Part shown: positions 55,790 through 64,000 of the stretch, in pieces
Position numbering within the stretch: position 1 is the stretch's first letter
Layout: each line of letters begins with the position of its first letter
Source: Allomyces arbusculus
Lineage: Eukaryota; Blastocladiomycota; Blastocladiomycetes; Blastocladiales; Blastocladiaceae
NCBI GenBank assembly: GCA_027604705.1
Contig: JADHYV010000030.1
Span: 186,001-250,000, forward strand
Length of the DNA stretch: 64,000 nucleotides
Direction: 5' to 3'
Made by a program: the position numbers and the translations under genes
Notes under the pieces: generated by a model
The model's database searches: none
The model's input: only the letters and a program-made list of their open reading frames with translations
Told to the model about the DNA's origin: nothing

Positions 55790-58153
55790 ATGGCGACCGA
55801 GCAGCCGCCAAGCAACGTCCCAGCTTCAGCGCTCGCCGATGATCACGTTGCGAGCGGGCCGGGCCAAGAAAATGGGCCAGCATCAGGTAGAATGCATGAT
55901 CTTTTCGATTCTGTGCTGAGGGACATAAAGTTCTGACGCTGGCGAGTATCGATGACCTCGTCCAACGCGCAAATTGTCGCGCCAGCAACTGAGCACCCAC
56001 CAGAGCTGCCCGTCCAGGGTAATGGCGCATCGAGCGCGTCCAGGAGCAACGGGCCGCTGTTACCAGCGCTCACGTACGCGAATTTGCCTGGATTTGGTGA
56101 ACGACATCATTGCCGGTCGCGCTGACGCCAGTGCATTGATTGCATCGTTAGCATCGCGACCCAATTCGCATCACAGCCCGCGCCGGCTGTGGCTGCCGGA
56201 TCTTCACTAGTTGCCGATCCGGTACCAGCTGCAACACCCGCACCGGCACCCGCACCCGTGCCCGCTGTCGGCTCTGGTCCCGGCGGCCTGAACGCGTCCG
56301 CCGAGTCCAAGTCGTTTTGGAAGCGGCAGGTATCTCGAGTCCCTGGGAGGTGTGCCGTCGACGGACTCTCCATTTTGCCATGTTGCGCCAACCGAATAAA
56401 CGCTCTGCCGTTTTGCCAAGCGCGCATTCTGACCCGTGCGCGTGCATGCCGCGTCTTGTAGTATTCGGCCCGCGCAGAGCAAGCATTCGCCCAGTATCGT
56501 CATTGGCGCGCAGCACACGTTTGGGAGCCATCCGCTCAAACAGTACGTGCTTTACCCTTTCGACGGTCCCACCATTGCATGCATTTGACCACGACTGATT
56601 CGCTCTCGTAGCCTCGCCGGCTCGAGCGCGACCGGCTCGCCCAACGCCAGCCCGAAACCCGACCGCCGCGCCATCCACTCGCGCGACGAGTTCGTCACAG
56701 AAATGTCCGACGCGTGGGGCGATGCGGATTCGCACCCGCGCCGGTCGCGGCAGCCGTCGGTTGCTGACGCGCCCATGTCGACACCGTCCATGGGCATGTC
56801 CTCGTCGCCGTCGTCGACGTCGATCAAGGCAGCCACGGGACCACCACCACCGAGTACGGCCGTGCTGGATTCGGCTTCGTCGACACCGGCACCGGCACCG
56901 ACGGCCATGGACCAGCGCAGGAACAAGGTCAGGGCGGTGCTCGATGCGCCGACCGTGGATTTGGGTACGTGAAAAGTTTTTTGGGAGATTGACCGAACAG
57001 CAATCTCATCCATTCGTTGCATCAATTAGCCAACCTGAAAAAGCTCTGCTGGGCCGGCATCCCGCCCGAGTTCCGCGCTCTGTGCTGGCAACTGCTTATG
57101 GGTTACCTTCCACCGACTGCCGACCGGCGTGATGCAACACTCGCGCGCAAGCGCAAGGAATATGCCGACACGGTGCAGCAGAATTTCGGCACCGAGGAGC
57201 CGGCCGACAAGGCGCTCATGCACCAGATCCACATTGATGTGTTGCGCACATTGCCGAGCCCGCTCTACGGCCACGAGCGCATTCAGCGCGCGCTCGAGCG
57301 CGTTCTCTACTGCTGGGCGATTCGGCATCCAGCGTCCGGGTACGTGCAGGGGATCAATGACCTGTCGACGCCGTTTGTGTCGGTATTTTTGGGGCCGCAT
57401 TTGGGTACGTTCGCGTGGGGACGAGGGACCGTCCGGTGGTTCTAAGACTGATAGAATGACCGGGATCGGTAGACGCCAAGTATACCAACGTCGATACCTT
57501 GAGCGAGGACACACTAGCCAATGCCGAGGCCGACGCGTTTTGGTGTCTGACCAAGCTGATTGACGGGATCCAGGTTCGTCGCTCATTTCGCACTCGCAAT
57601 CGACCCTGATCGCCCATCCTCACCGCGACCTTCTCCACCCTCCCCCCCCCCCCCAGGACAACTACACGTTTGCCCAACCAGGTATCCAAAAACAAGTCGC
57701 GCGGCTCAAGGACCTGGTCGGCCGCATCGACGCGCCCTTGGCCGCACACCTCGCGCAAGAAGGCATCGAGTTTATCCAGTTTGCGTTCCGGTGGATGAAC
57801 TGCTTGCTGATGCGCGAAGTCAAGCACCCGATCACGATCCGCATGTGGGACACGTATCTGTCTGAGGACGGCGACTTGAACGACTTTCACGTCTACGTGT
57901 GCGCCGCGTTTCTCGTCAAGTGGTCCAAGGAGCTCAGGGCAATGTCGTTTCCAGTACGTTGTGGTGTCGCGATTGGGACTTGGCTTTGAGTGGAGATATG
58001 ACTTCAAATATCGCGCCGTAGGATATCATGCTGTTTCTGCAGTCGCCGCCAACGGCCGAGTGGGGCGACAAGGAGACGGAGCTGCTCCTGTCCGAGGCGT
58101 TCATGTGGAAGTCGCTGTTCCACAACTCGCCGAACCATTTGGCGGGCAAATAA
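55790..58153 (+). CDS. GYP1: Rab GTPase-activating protein, TBC domain, GYP1/TBC1D22 type
   Basis: The TBC part is firm: exons 57030-57404, 57473-57573, 57657-57953 and 58022-58153. It has LKKLCWAGIPPEFRALCWQL, the arginine finger IHIDVLRTLP, the glutamine finger SGYVQGINDL, QPGIQKQVARLKDLVGRID, EFIQFAFRWMNCLLMREVKH and LLLSEAFMWKSLFHNSPNHL. This matches GYP1/TBC1D22, GAPs for Rab1/Ypt1-class GTPases at the Golgi. Both catalytic fingers are present. Upstream, low-complexity exons are likely at 55790-55886 (MATEQPPSNVPAS), about 56177-56365 (Ala/Pro repeats ending ESKSFWKRQ) and 56612-56964. The exon around 55.93-56.12 kb is not settled, and phases there can be met in more than one way. The intron ending at 57656 has a 14-C polypyrimidine tract. 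Confidence 0.88.
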
Positions 58154-58607
58154 GTAAAATTTCAATTCTTGCTGCCATTGCTGCTCTTATGTTGTCGTCG
58201 GGCGGACCGCGCGCCTGCTTCCTTTCCTCGCCATGTCGGGCGGATTTGTTTTGCGGTCGTGCTCCGTCGTCTGATGCTTGAAAGAGTGACCGTGGACCCA
58301 AACTCGGCCGGTGGCGCACTTTTTGTGGCGAAACATCCACGCATCGCCCTGTTCCCCACTTTTGCTTTGCCTCGCCTGACCGTGTCGGCACACCCGAAGG
58401 CAATTTTTTTGTGCCGGACCGCAGGCCCCGGGCCAAACCATTTCTTCTCCAATCTTTGGACATTTTGCTCTCGCACTCGACTGCAACAGCCGCGTACTGA
58501 TACCAGCGTGGGGACGGCAATCCACTCTCATCCAACTTGCTGCACTTGCGTCGACTTTGCTCGCAACACAACGGACGAGCCGTGCCACCAACTTCAAATC
58601 CGTCACG
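58154..58607. other. Intergenic stretch and 5' leader of the MscL gene
   Basis: About 450 bp with no supportable gene; pyrimidine-rich just upstream of the MscL ATG. Confidence 0.45.
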
Positions 58608-59438
58608 ATGCACACTGCCGAGGAGCTCAAGAACGCCCGCCACGTTGCGGCCGAAAATGCCAAGAAGGCTGGAAAACAGAGTGTCGGTGAGTTGATGGAC
58701 GGTGTTTTCGTTGGCCAGTACGAAATCAAGGCCATGGCGCTGACGACAACCTGCTTCATCCATTATCCAGGCATTCTCAAGGCTTTCCGCGATTTTGTGA
58801 GCCGCGGCAATGTCATCGACCTTGCTGTCGGTCTCGTCGTTGGCACGGCATTTTCGGCCGTCGTCAAGAGTCTCGTCGATGATATTTTCACGCCTGTCCT
58901 CGGTACGGATTGCCAAGGGCACATTGTGATAGAGACGGATTCCCTGACGACTACTTTCTCCACCTTTTTAGCGCTCGCGGGCGGTGCCGAGGGTCTGACG
59001 TTTGTGGAAAAGTTTGCCGTCTTGAAGCAAGGCCACAGCGCGAACAAGACTTACGTGAGTCGCGCCGACGCGACGGCCGACGGTGCCATTAGTACGTTTT
59101 TATTTCTCATCACGCTCGCAATGTCATGCTCTCGTCTGACCGTCGCATCTCCTTTCCTAGCTCTCAACTGGGGCAGCTTTGTCCAGCAACTCATCCAGTT
59201 CCTGATCATTGGCCTCGCCATGTTCCTGTTCATCAAGCTCTTCCAGCAAATCTACCGGGCCAAGGACTCGACCAAGAAGTGCCCGTTCTGCTGCGAAAAA
59301 ATTCCAGTCAAGGCCATCAAGTGCAAGTTCTGCACGTCGATGTTGACGGACGCGCATGCGCCGTCGCCCAATGCCACGAGCCAGGCGTCGCTGATGGGTT
59401 ACGATTCGGATATTGCGCACCACAACGGGTCGCGGTAA
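58608..59438 (+). CDS. mscL: MscL-type mechanosensitive channel with C-terminal zinc ribbon
   Basis: Four exons, 58608-58686, 58771-58902, 58972-59091 and 59161-59438, give 202 residues. Spliced text: ILKAFRDFVSRGNVIDLAVG, LVVGTAFSAVVKSLVDDIFT (TM1 and its amphipathic start), LTFVEKFAVLKQG, then LNWGSFVQQLIQFLIIGLAM (TM2). The basic C-terminus carries CPFCCEKIPVKAIKCKFC, a four-Cys treble-clef/ribbon. MscL opens under membrane tension and releases solutes during osmotic downshock; in walled and zoospore stages this is plausible. MscL is common in bacteria and present in some fungi. The N-terminal ~27 residues are an added basic/amphipathic helix. All three introns (84, 69, 69 nt) are multiples of three and contain no stop, so the frame is also open if they are retained; splicing is chosen because it restores the MscL alignment. 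Confidence 0.88.
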   Translation: MHTAEELKNARHVAAENAKKAGKQSVGELMDGVFVGQYEIKAMALTTTCFIHYPGILKAFRDFVSRGNVIDLAVGLVVGTAFSAVVKSLVDDIFTPVLGTDCQGHIVIETDSLTTTFSTFLALAGGAEGLTFVEKFAVLKQGHSANKTYVSRADATADGAISTFLFLITLAMSCSRLTVASPFLALNWGSFVQQLIQFLIIGLAMFLFIKLFQQIYRAKDSTKKCPFCCEKIPVKAIKCKFCTSMLTDAHAPSPNATSQASLMGYDSDIAHHNGSR

Positions 59439-59620
59439 GCATTACACGCCAAACGGGTTTGTTTTTGTGATTGCCTTTGTCGTACAACCTTCTGCTCGCT
59501 CTTTATACGTTCCGCCCTTATTGGCGATTTTGGCCATGGCGGCATAGAATATGATCGAACTCATTTATTGTGGATTGGATTCGGCCCTTTCTTCGATGCT
59601 TCCAACTTATGTCAAATCGT

Positions 59621-59962
59621 CTAACGTTGATTGCCAACTGTCAGAGGTCGTGACCCATGCTTCTTTTGCGTCGTTTGAACCTTCTCCACCCGACACACAT
59701 CGCTCGCAAGTTGTCGTTTGGGCCACGGTTGGTCGTGCGCCTGCTGCTCAATCAGCAGGGTTTCGCTCACGAACGAAACGCATGCTTCCAGCGGGCAATG
59801 AAGCACTTCCCCACGCCATTGCGTTCCGCGTACATTCCAAGAGCAGGTTGCAAACGATTGCCGCGGATCGCAAACAGCTCGGATCGTGTCTCGGAGGGAT
59901 GGTGGGGATGGGTCAAGCGCGTCGCGGAGGTGGAGAGCGGGGAGCGGAGCGGGCGCCGTCAT
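59621..59962 (-). CDS. Small hypothetical protein, 113 residues
   Basis: An ATG-initiated frame (MTAPAPLPALHLRDALDPSP ... SWNVRGTQWRGEVLHCPLEA) with mixed composition unlike the Arg-rich shadows around it. I recognise no family, and a G-run lies just upstream (59.99-60.01 kb). It could equally be part of the 3' region of the RNase H1 gene. Weak call. Confidence 0.25.
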   Translation of the reverse strand: MTAPAPLPALHLRDALDPSPPSLRDTIRAVCDPRQSFATCSWNVRGTQWRGEVLHCPLEACVSFVSETLLIEQQAHDQPWPKRQLASDVCRVEKVQTTQKKHGSRPLTVGNQR

Positions 59963-60221
59963 GACTGGTGACCGCGCGGTGCAGAAGTAGGGGAGGGGGG
60001 GGGGGGGTGGACGATCGAAGCTCGACAGCGCTAATGGGAGTAAGCGCGTGTCGATGAAGAATGAAAGACCGTGAGCGAAATGGTCCCATCGCAGACACGA
60101 TGCTAGATATTCTTGCAGAACGGACGTGAAGGGACGTGCGCGTTCCGCACGTAATTTCGTTGTTGTTACGCGTGTCTGAGGATCATGACATCTGAATGAA
60201 ATGACCACGTTCTCCACCCAT

Positions 60222-61140
60222 TTACTTGAATTTGAGATTGTCCAAGCTCCACAAGAAACACCAATCTTTGTGGGCCCTGGTCGCCAGCTGGTGCGCCTTG
60301 CGGTTTCCAAGATCCGTCTTCGACTCGACCTTGACCAGCTTGACGTTGCGCCCGTCCAAGCGCTCGAGCGACATCGCACCAATCTTGTCCAGCATAACCT
60401 TCCACTCTCCACGCAAATTGGCCTGGCCCTTGATTAGGTCGTACGCCCACATCGAGTCCGTGTGAATAATCGCGCCGTCTTCCCACATCTCCACCATGTC
60501 GAGCGCAACGTGAATCGCCTACAATTATCAAAGCAATTGAGTTCTTGGCGATGGAGTCACCCGCTGCAATGGATCAAACGTGCCATGAGCTCGGCATAGT
60601 GGTTTTGGAACACCCAAATTGGGTGGTCGGGCGACGCGTCGGACAAACAAATGCGAACGCACCGGTCGCTAAACCAAACCGGACAAGGTTGGTTGCGGAT
60701 CTGTTGTGAATACAAGAAACGAGATATGGACCGGTCGGGGTCTGTTGCGAAATGCACACCGCTGGAACGAAACAAGGGCGCGACGCGTCAGTATGCATGG
60801 CAACGTGATGATCTTGCAATGCGACTATCTTGACGTACAAGGTCGCCGAGATCTCGCCGTCCTTCATGCGCCACGACCCATCGACGTAAATGATGGCGCG
60901 CCCTTGGCGCGCGAGCGCGCACTTCGACCGGTACCGATCCTCAGCGCTGCGGCTCTTTTCGTTCATCGCGGCAGTCGTGTGGAATGCGCGCAGGTCCGTG
61001 ATCGTCGTGACCGCCACGACCGGGAAGAGCTGCCGCTGAATCAAGTTGAACGGCGCGGCGGCACGGAGCGGAGCAACGAGACGCGGTGCGAAGCGAGCGG
61101 CGGTCGCGCCGAGGCCGAGACGAGCGGTGGAGAAGATCAT
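60222..61140 (-). CDS. RNase H1-type ribonuclease, probably mitochondrial
   Basis: Three exons, 61140-60839, 60761-60584 and 60518-60222, give 258 residues. The N-terminus MIFSTARLGLGATAARFAPR continues to DLRAFHTTAAM, a mitochondrial targeting sequence. RNase H motifs follow: AIIYVDGSWR (first Asp), NHYAELMAIHVALDMVEMW (Glu), AIIHTDSMWAYDLIKG (second Asp) and TDLGNRKAHQLATRAHKD. In the last motif the usual fourth catalytic Asp (GNxxAD) is His, and the active-site His loop (GHxG) is not obvious. The enzyme cuts RNA in RNA-DNA hybrids; with the substitution activity may be altered. The second intron uses a GC donor (ATG|GCACGT) with a normal AG acceptor. An ATG 51 nt upstream is possible. Confidence 0.8.
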
Positions 61141-61766
61141 GGTGGTGGATCTGCGTCGATATTCAGCGTCGATATTCGAGTCGAGCGGCACGGGAATGGT
61201 GGTCGATGGGGGGGCGGAACACGGTGGAGAAGCAGCGAGGCCCGCCGCTGGCCGTGGCGCCGTGGATTATATACGCGGCGGACGGTGGCACCGCCCATGG
61301 CGCGACTCCGAATCCGGTGCGGCCGCGAGACCGGTGCGGCCGTGAAACCACCGTGGACGGGTGGAGTTGCGCGCTCGCCGACACAATGAGCCTTGGCCGA
61401 CATGTCTGAGCGACGCCGAGACTGGAGTTGCAGCTCCGGCTCGTGGTGGTGGTTGCGCGCTTTCATCGTTGGGCTGGAACAACTCATGCTCTGGAAGTGG
61501 ACTTGGGCGGGAGAGAGCGAGCCCCAATGGATCTGGTCATGCGCTGAGCCGGTGGGTTGGAGGTGCATTGAAACCGGTGCCGCGCTCGCTCTGCAGTCGC
61601 ACTCGAGTGGGCCATCCCTCGGACGCGATCCGGTCATGCTCTTGACAGTGGTATGTATTCGACAAATGCGCGCGCGACCTGCTCCAACCACCAGTCTCAG
61701 TCGCCGCCGCCGCCAAAACCCATTCATGTCAGTCTCCCCCACGATCCCGCGCGCTCACAGCACGCG
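61141..61766. other. Intergenic stretch, no gene seen
   Basis: About 625 bp between the RNase H1 start and the WDR92 stop, both on the minus strand; it must hold the RNase H1 promoter. TATATA occurs at about 61268. Frames crossing it look like shadows. Confidence 0.45.
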
Positions 61767-62983
61767 CTAGTATTGGTTGAGCCGCGTCACGATCCCGACG
61801 CGCACGGTCTGGTCAAAGGCCGTGAACGCGCACAGCCCCTGTTTGTCGGGAGACCAGTCGAGGCTCGCAACGGGCTGGTCAGCGACGGTCGCGTTGTTGA
61901 GCAGTTCGACCTGGCCCATGACACCGTAGGCGCGGTTGTCGTCGTCATGTGCAACGCGCGATTTCGGATAGTTGCTACGTCAATCACATTTGGTGAGCAT
62001 GGCAAGAAGCGAACCACACAGCGACGTATGGTCAACGTACTACTTGTAGAGCGACAGCGTCCCCTTACCGCTCGACGTGACAAACAAGTCGCGGTTCTGC
62101 GGGACGTGCCGCACCGTCCAGACGGTCGACGCGTCGGCCTCCCTCTCGCGCAATGATGCAAACCCGCGCTCCGGATGCTGCGTGCGCAAATCAAACACGT
62201 GCACGTTGGCCTCCAAGGTCGTGGCCACCAGCTTGTTGGCCGGGATATCCCACCGGTCAAACTGCACCGAGCACACGCCGTTCTTGAGATTCGTTTCCCA
62301 GACGAGCGCCATGGCGCGCAAATCGAAGAGTTTCAGGTCGCCATTATCGTACCCGGCCGCCACGGACCGGTCATCGTTGTTGTACGAGTTGCCAAAGGCG
62401 ACGGTCCAGCAGTCGCGCGCAGCGTCGCCGGATTTGGGCGCAATGGTCGCGACGGGCGCGTCTTTTTGCCGCACGTCCCAGATCTTGACGGCGCCTGATG
62501 TGGTGGGAGCGGCGGGGGTGAGCTGCCAGCATCACGTCGTAACCGTTGCGCGTACACGCATTGCGTACCGTCCCGTCCCGCAGTCGCAATCTCAGGGGCC
62601 CCATAATTGATCGCCTGCCCCGCGCATCCATCAATCGCATTAACAATCTCGCGGTGTGCCTTGACGCGGTACACTGGCACATCCGTCCTTTCCAAATCCC
62701 AGATCGTCAGGTACCCGTCAAAGTTGCCAGTCGCCAAATGCCGCCGGTGCAAGGCCGAGGCGCCGAGCGACATGCACTTGAAGGGCTTGTCCTTTTCCGT
62801 CTCGTGCACGAGTTTTAGCGACCCGCGCTCAAGCTCGTAGACTTGGAGAATGCCGGTCCCGCGCGTCGTTTCGCCGCCGACAACGAGCCGCGCGGACTGC
62901 GGCAGCCACTTGACGTCGTGCGCCGTGTACTGGACCTGGTGCGCAATGTGGTTGATGATTTGCGGCTTGTCGAGCAGCGTCAT
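61767..62983 (-). CDS. WDR92: WDR92/Monad (DNAAF10), axonemal dynein pre-assembly factor
   Basis: Three exons, 62983-62569, 62494-62041 and 61974-61767, give 358 residues, the usual family length. Text: [58 protein letters not shown] (junction restored by splicing), [71 protein letters not shown]. Seven WD blades fill the protein. WDR92 works with the R2TP/prefoldin-like co-chaperone to assemble axonemal dynein arms in the cytoplasm and is conserved in ciliated lineages, so this organism most likely makes motile flagella. Introns are 74 and 66 nt. Confidence 0.95.
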
Positions 62984-63852
62984 GGTGGGATCGGCGGTGC
63001 AGTGCGGAGCGGTTGCAGCGAGTTGCAGGCTTGATGGAAGGACGGGTCGAGCGTGGAGCGTGGGGTCTAGGACAGAGGATGCAGACGGCGTCGACGAGAC
63101 CGGAGACGTTGTGCGGTGAAATCGGTTGCAGCGCATAACGTGACCGCGTCGAAGCATCCACTGCCTATCTGCACGCCACCCAGTCGAGGTCCAAGCCTGA
63201 TCGGCCCGTTTTTCGTTCCCTCTCCAGCTTCATGATCGTGCCGCACGCCTTCATGATCGCGTCGCTCCTGAGAGAACAACGCGCGCGCGCCCCCGGCACC
63301 ACAAAAAACAACGCACCGAGGCTCTATTCTCGAACAATTCTGTCCTTGCACGAGCCCCACAACGGCTCGGTGCAGGGGCACATGTTGAGTACTGAATGCC
63401 TCGCAGGCGCGACCACCACGGCGAACAGAATGTGATTGGATCCGGTGCATCTCTCGACGTCGTTCAAGTCGGCCCGGGGTCAGGTTCACTGCACTCTCCA
63501 CCGCGGTCATGAAACACAACCTCATTGCTTCACGAACGCAGACCGACCGGCCGCGCGCTGGCCGTTCGACCAGCGGCACGATACGTCCTGACCATGGCCG
63601 GATCTGGTGCATTGCTCCACGAACCCGGCGTCGGCCCGGGGTCAAGTTCACGCTCTCTAGCGTGTTCTTGGAGAGGTCATGGAGTGTGCGCGACCGACCA
63701 CCCACCCACATCGCAAGCAACCAGTCTCCAACCGTCGCGCGCGCCGGTGGAGAAATTGCGGTCCTCCATGAAGTACAAATACCGTGCAGCATCCCCGCAT
63801 CGGATCCGCATCGACAGAGCCCGACGCGCGCACGTCGCTCGCAATTCTCTCC
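62984..63852. other. Intergenic stretch between divergent genes, with an imperfect direct repeat
   Basis: 870 bp between WDR92 (minus) and the secreted protein (plus). It contains the duplicated ~58-bp segment listed separately. No supportable gene, although a minus-strand frame over the duplication encodes a recurring VNLTPGR motif. Confidence 0.45.
63438..63656. repeat. Imperfect direct repeat, ~58 bp units 162 bp apart
   Basis: 63438-63498 and 63600-63656 share GGATC(C/T)GGTGCAT and CGGCCCGGGGTCA(G/A)GTTCAC with scattered differences. Confidence 0.75.
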
Positions 63853-64000
63853 ATGTCCTCCACGTCAACCCTCACCCTGCTCCTCCTCGTCGCGCTCCTC
63901 GCCGTCTCGTCGGCGCACGGGCACATGGTCATGCGCGGTACGCACTTCCCAATCTTCTCCACCGTATACCCGCACCCGTCCACCCGCTTGCTCGACTCAT
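63853..64000 (+). CDS. Secreted protein, first exon only; LPMO-like N-terminus
   Basis: From the ATG at 63853 the frame reads MSSTSTLTLLLLVALLAVSS then AHGHMVMRG, after which a GTACGC donor at 63938 opens an intron that runs off the window. Signal-peptide cleavage before or within AHGH would expose an N-terminal histidine followed by a hydrophobic MVM, the usual start of fungal lytic polysaccharide monooxygenases (copper histidine brace). Only 28 codons are visible, so family assignment is tentative; any secreted protein with a chance His is the alternative. Confidence 0.4.
   Translation, partial: MSSTSTLTLLLLVALLAVSSAHGHMVMRGTHFPIFSTVYPHPSTRLLDS

Noticed and set aside
61393-61770. 125-codon plus-strand frame rich in Trp
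   Set aside because: It lies between two minus-strand genes with no homology; composition looks accidental.
1-64000. Search for tRNA, rRNA, CRISPR arrays, retroelements or virus-like elements
   Set aside because: No A/B-box tRNA folds, rRNA cores, regular spacer arrays, reverse transcriptase, integrase or capsid motifs were recognised by eye; a computed scan could still find weak cases.

Overview
This is eukaryotic nuclear DNA: GC-rich, compact, with genes split by very short introns (mostly 65-85 nt, commonly with GTACGT-type donors). I infer a zoosporic (flagellated) early-diverging fungus, probably Blastocladiomycota (Allomyces/Catenaria-like) or a chytrid. The basis is a WDR92/DNAAF10 dynein-assembly factor, a BK/Slo-type potassium channel (known in early-diverging fungi, not in Dikarya) and otherwise fungal housekeeping genes. 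The species assignment is inference from gene content only. Exon boundaries were worked out by hand from reading-frame phase and splice consensus.

Layout. 0-29.4 kb: a GRDP-like (DUF1399) gene (+) and its inverted paralogue (27.2-29.4 kb, -) bracket a mixed region. It holds a decayed LRR gene, PIG-P, a DIP2-family double adenylate-forming protein, an orphan multi-pass membrane protein, a 1026-residue SR-like protein, an F-box/LRR gene with a stray inverted tail copy, a secreted CAP protein, a decayed SR-like gene and a small mitochondrial membrane protein. 30-35 kb: two more SR-like copies and one copy of a structured repeat. 35-45 kb: a BK-type K+ channel, another SR-like remnant, a 585-bp element with 82-bp terminal inverted repeats, and a P-loop protein with an apparent beta-trefoil tail. 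45-53 kb: a second orphan multi-pass membrane gene, 2.5 kb without recognisable genes, and a large Pro-rich SR-like gene. 53-64 kb: a dense housekeeping block with POLE3/DPB4, ESF2/ABT1, a GYP1-type TBC Rab-GAP, eukaryotic MscL, RNase H1, WDR92 and the first exon of a secreted, LPMO-like protein at the right edge.

The most unusual theme is a locally expanded family of SR-like proteins. Six copies or fragments lie in this one window. Three to five keep an N-terminal module and/or an RS domain followed by RRM-like folds, and an intron just upstream of the second RRM is conserved between copies. Several copies are visibly decaying. Local inverted duplications also affect the GRDP, F-box/LRR and membrane-protein genes, so the left three quarters of the window looks like a rapidly remodelled region joined to a conserved housekeeping block. 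I saw no tRNA, rRNA, CRISPR array or recognisable retroelement.
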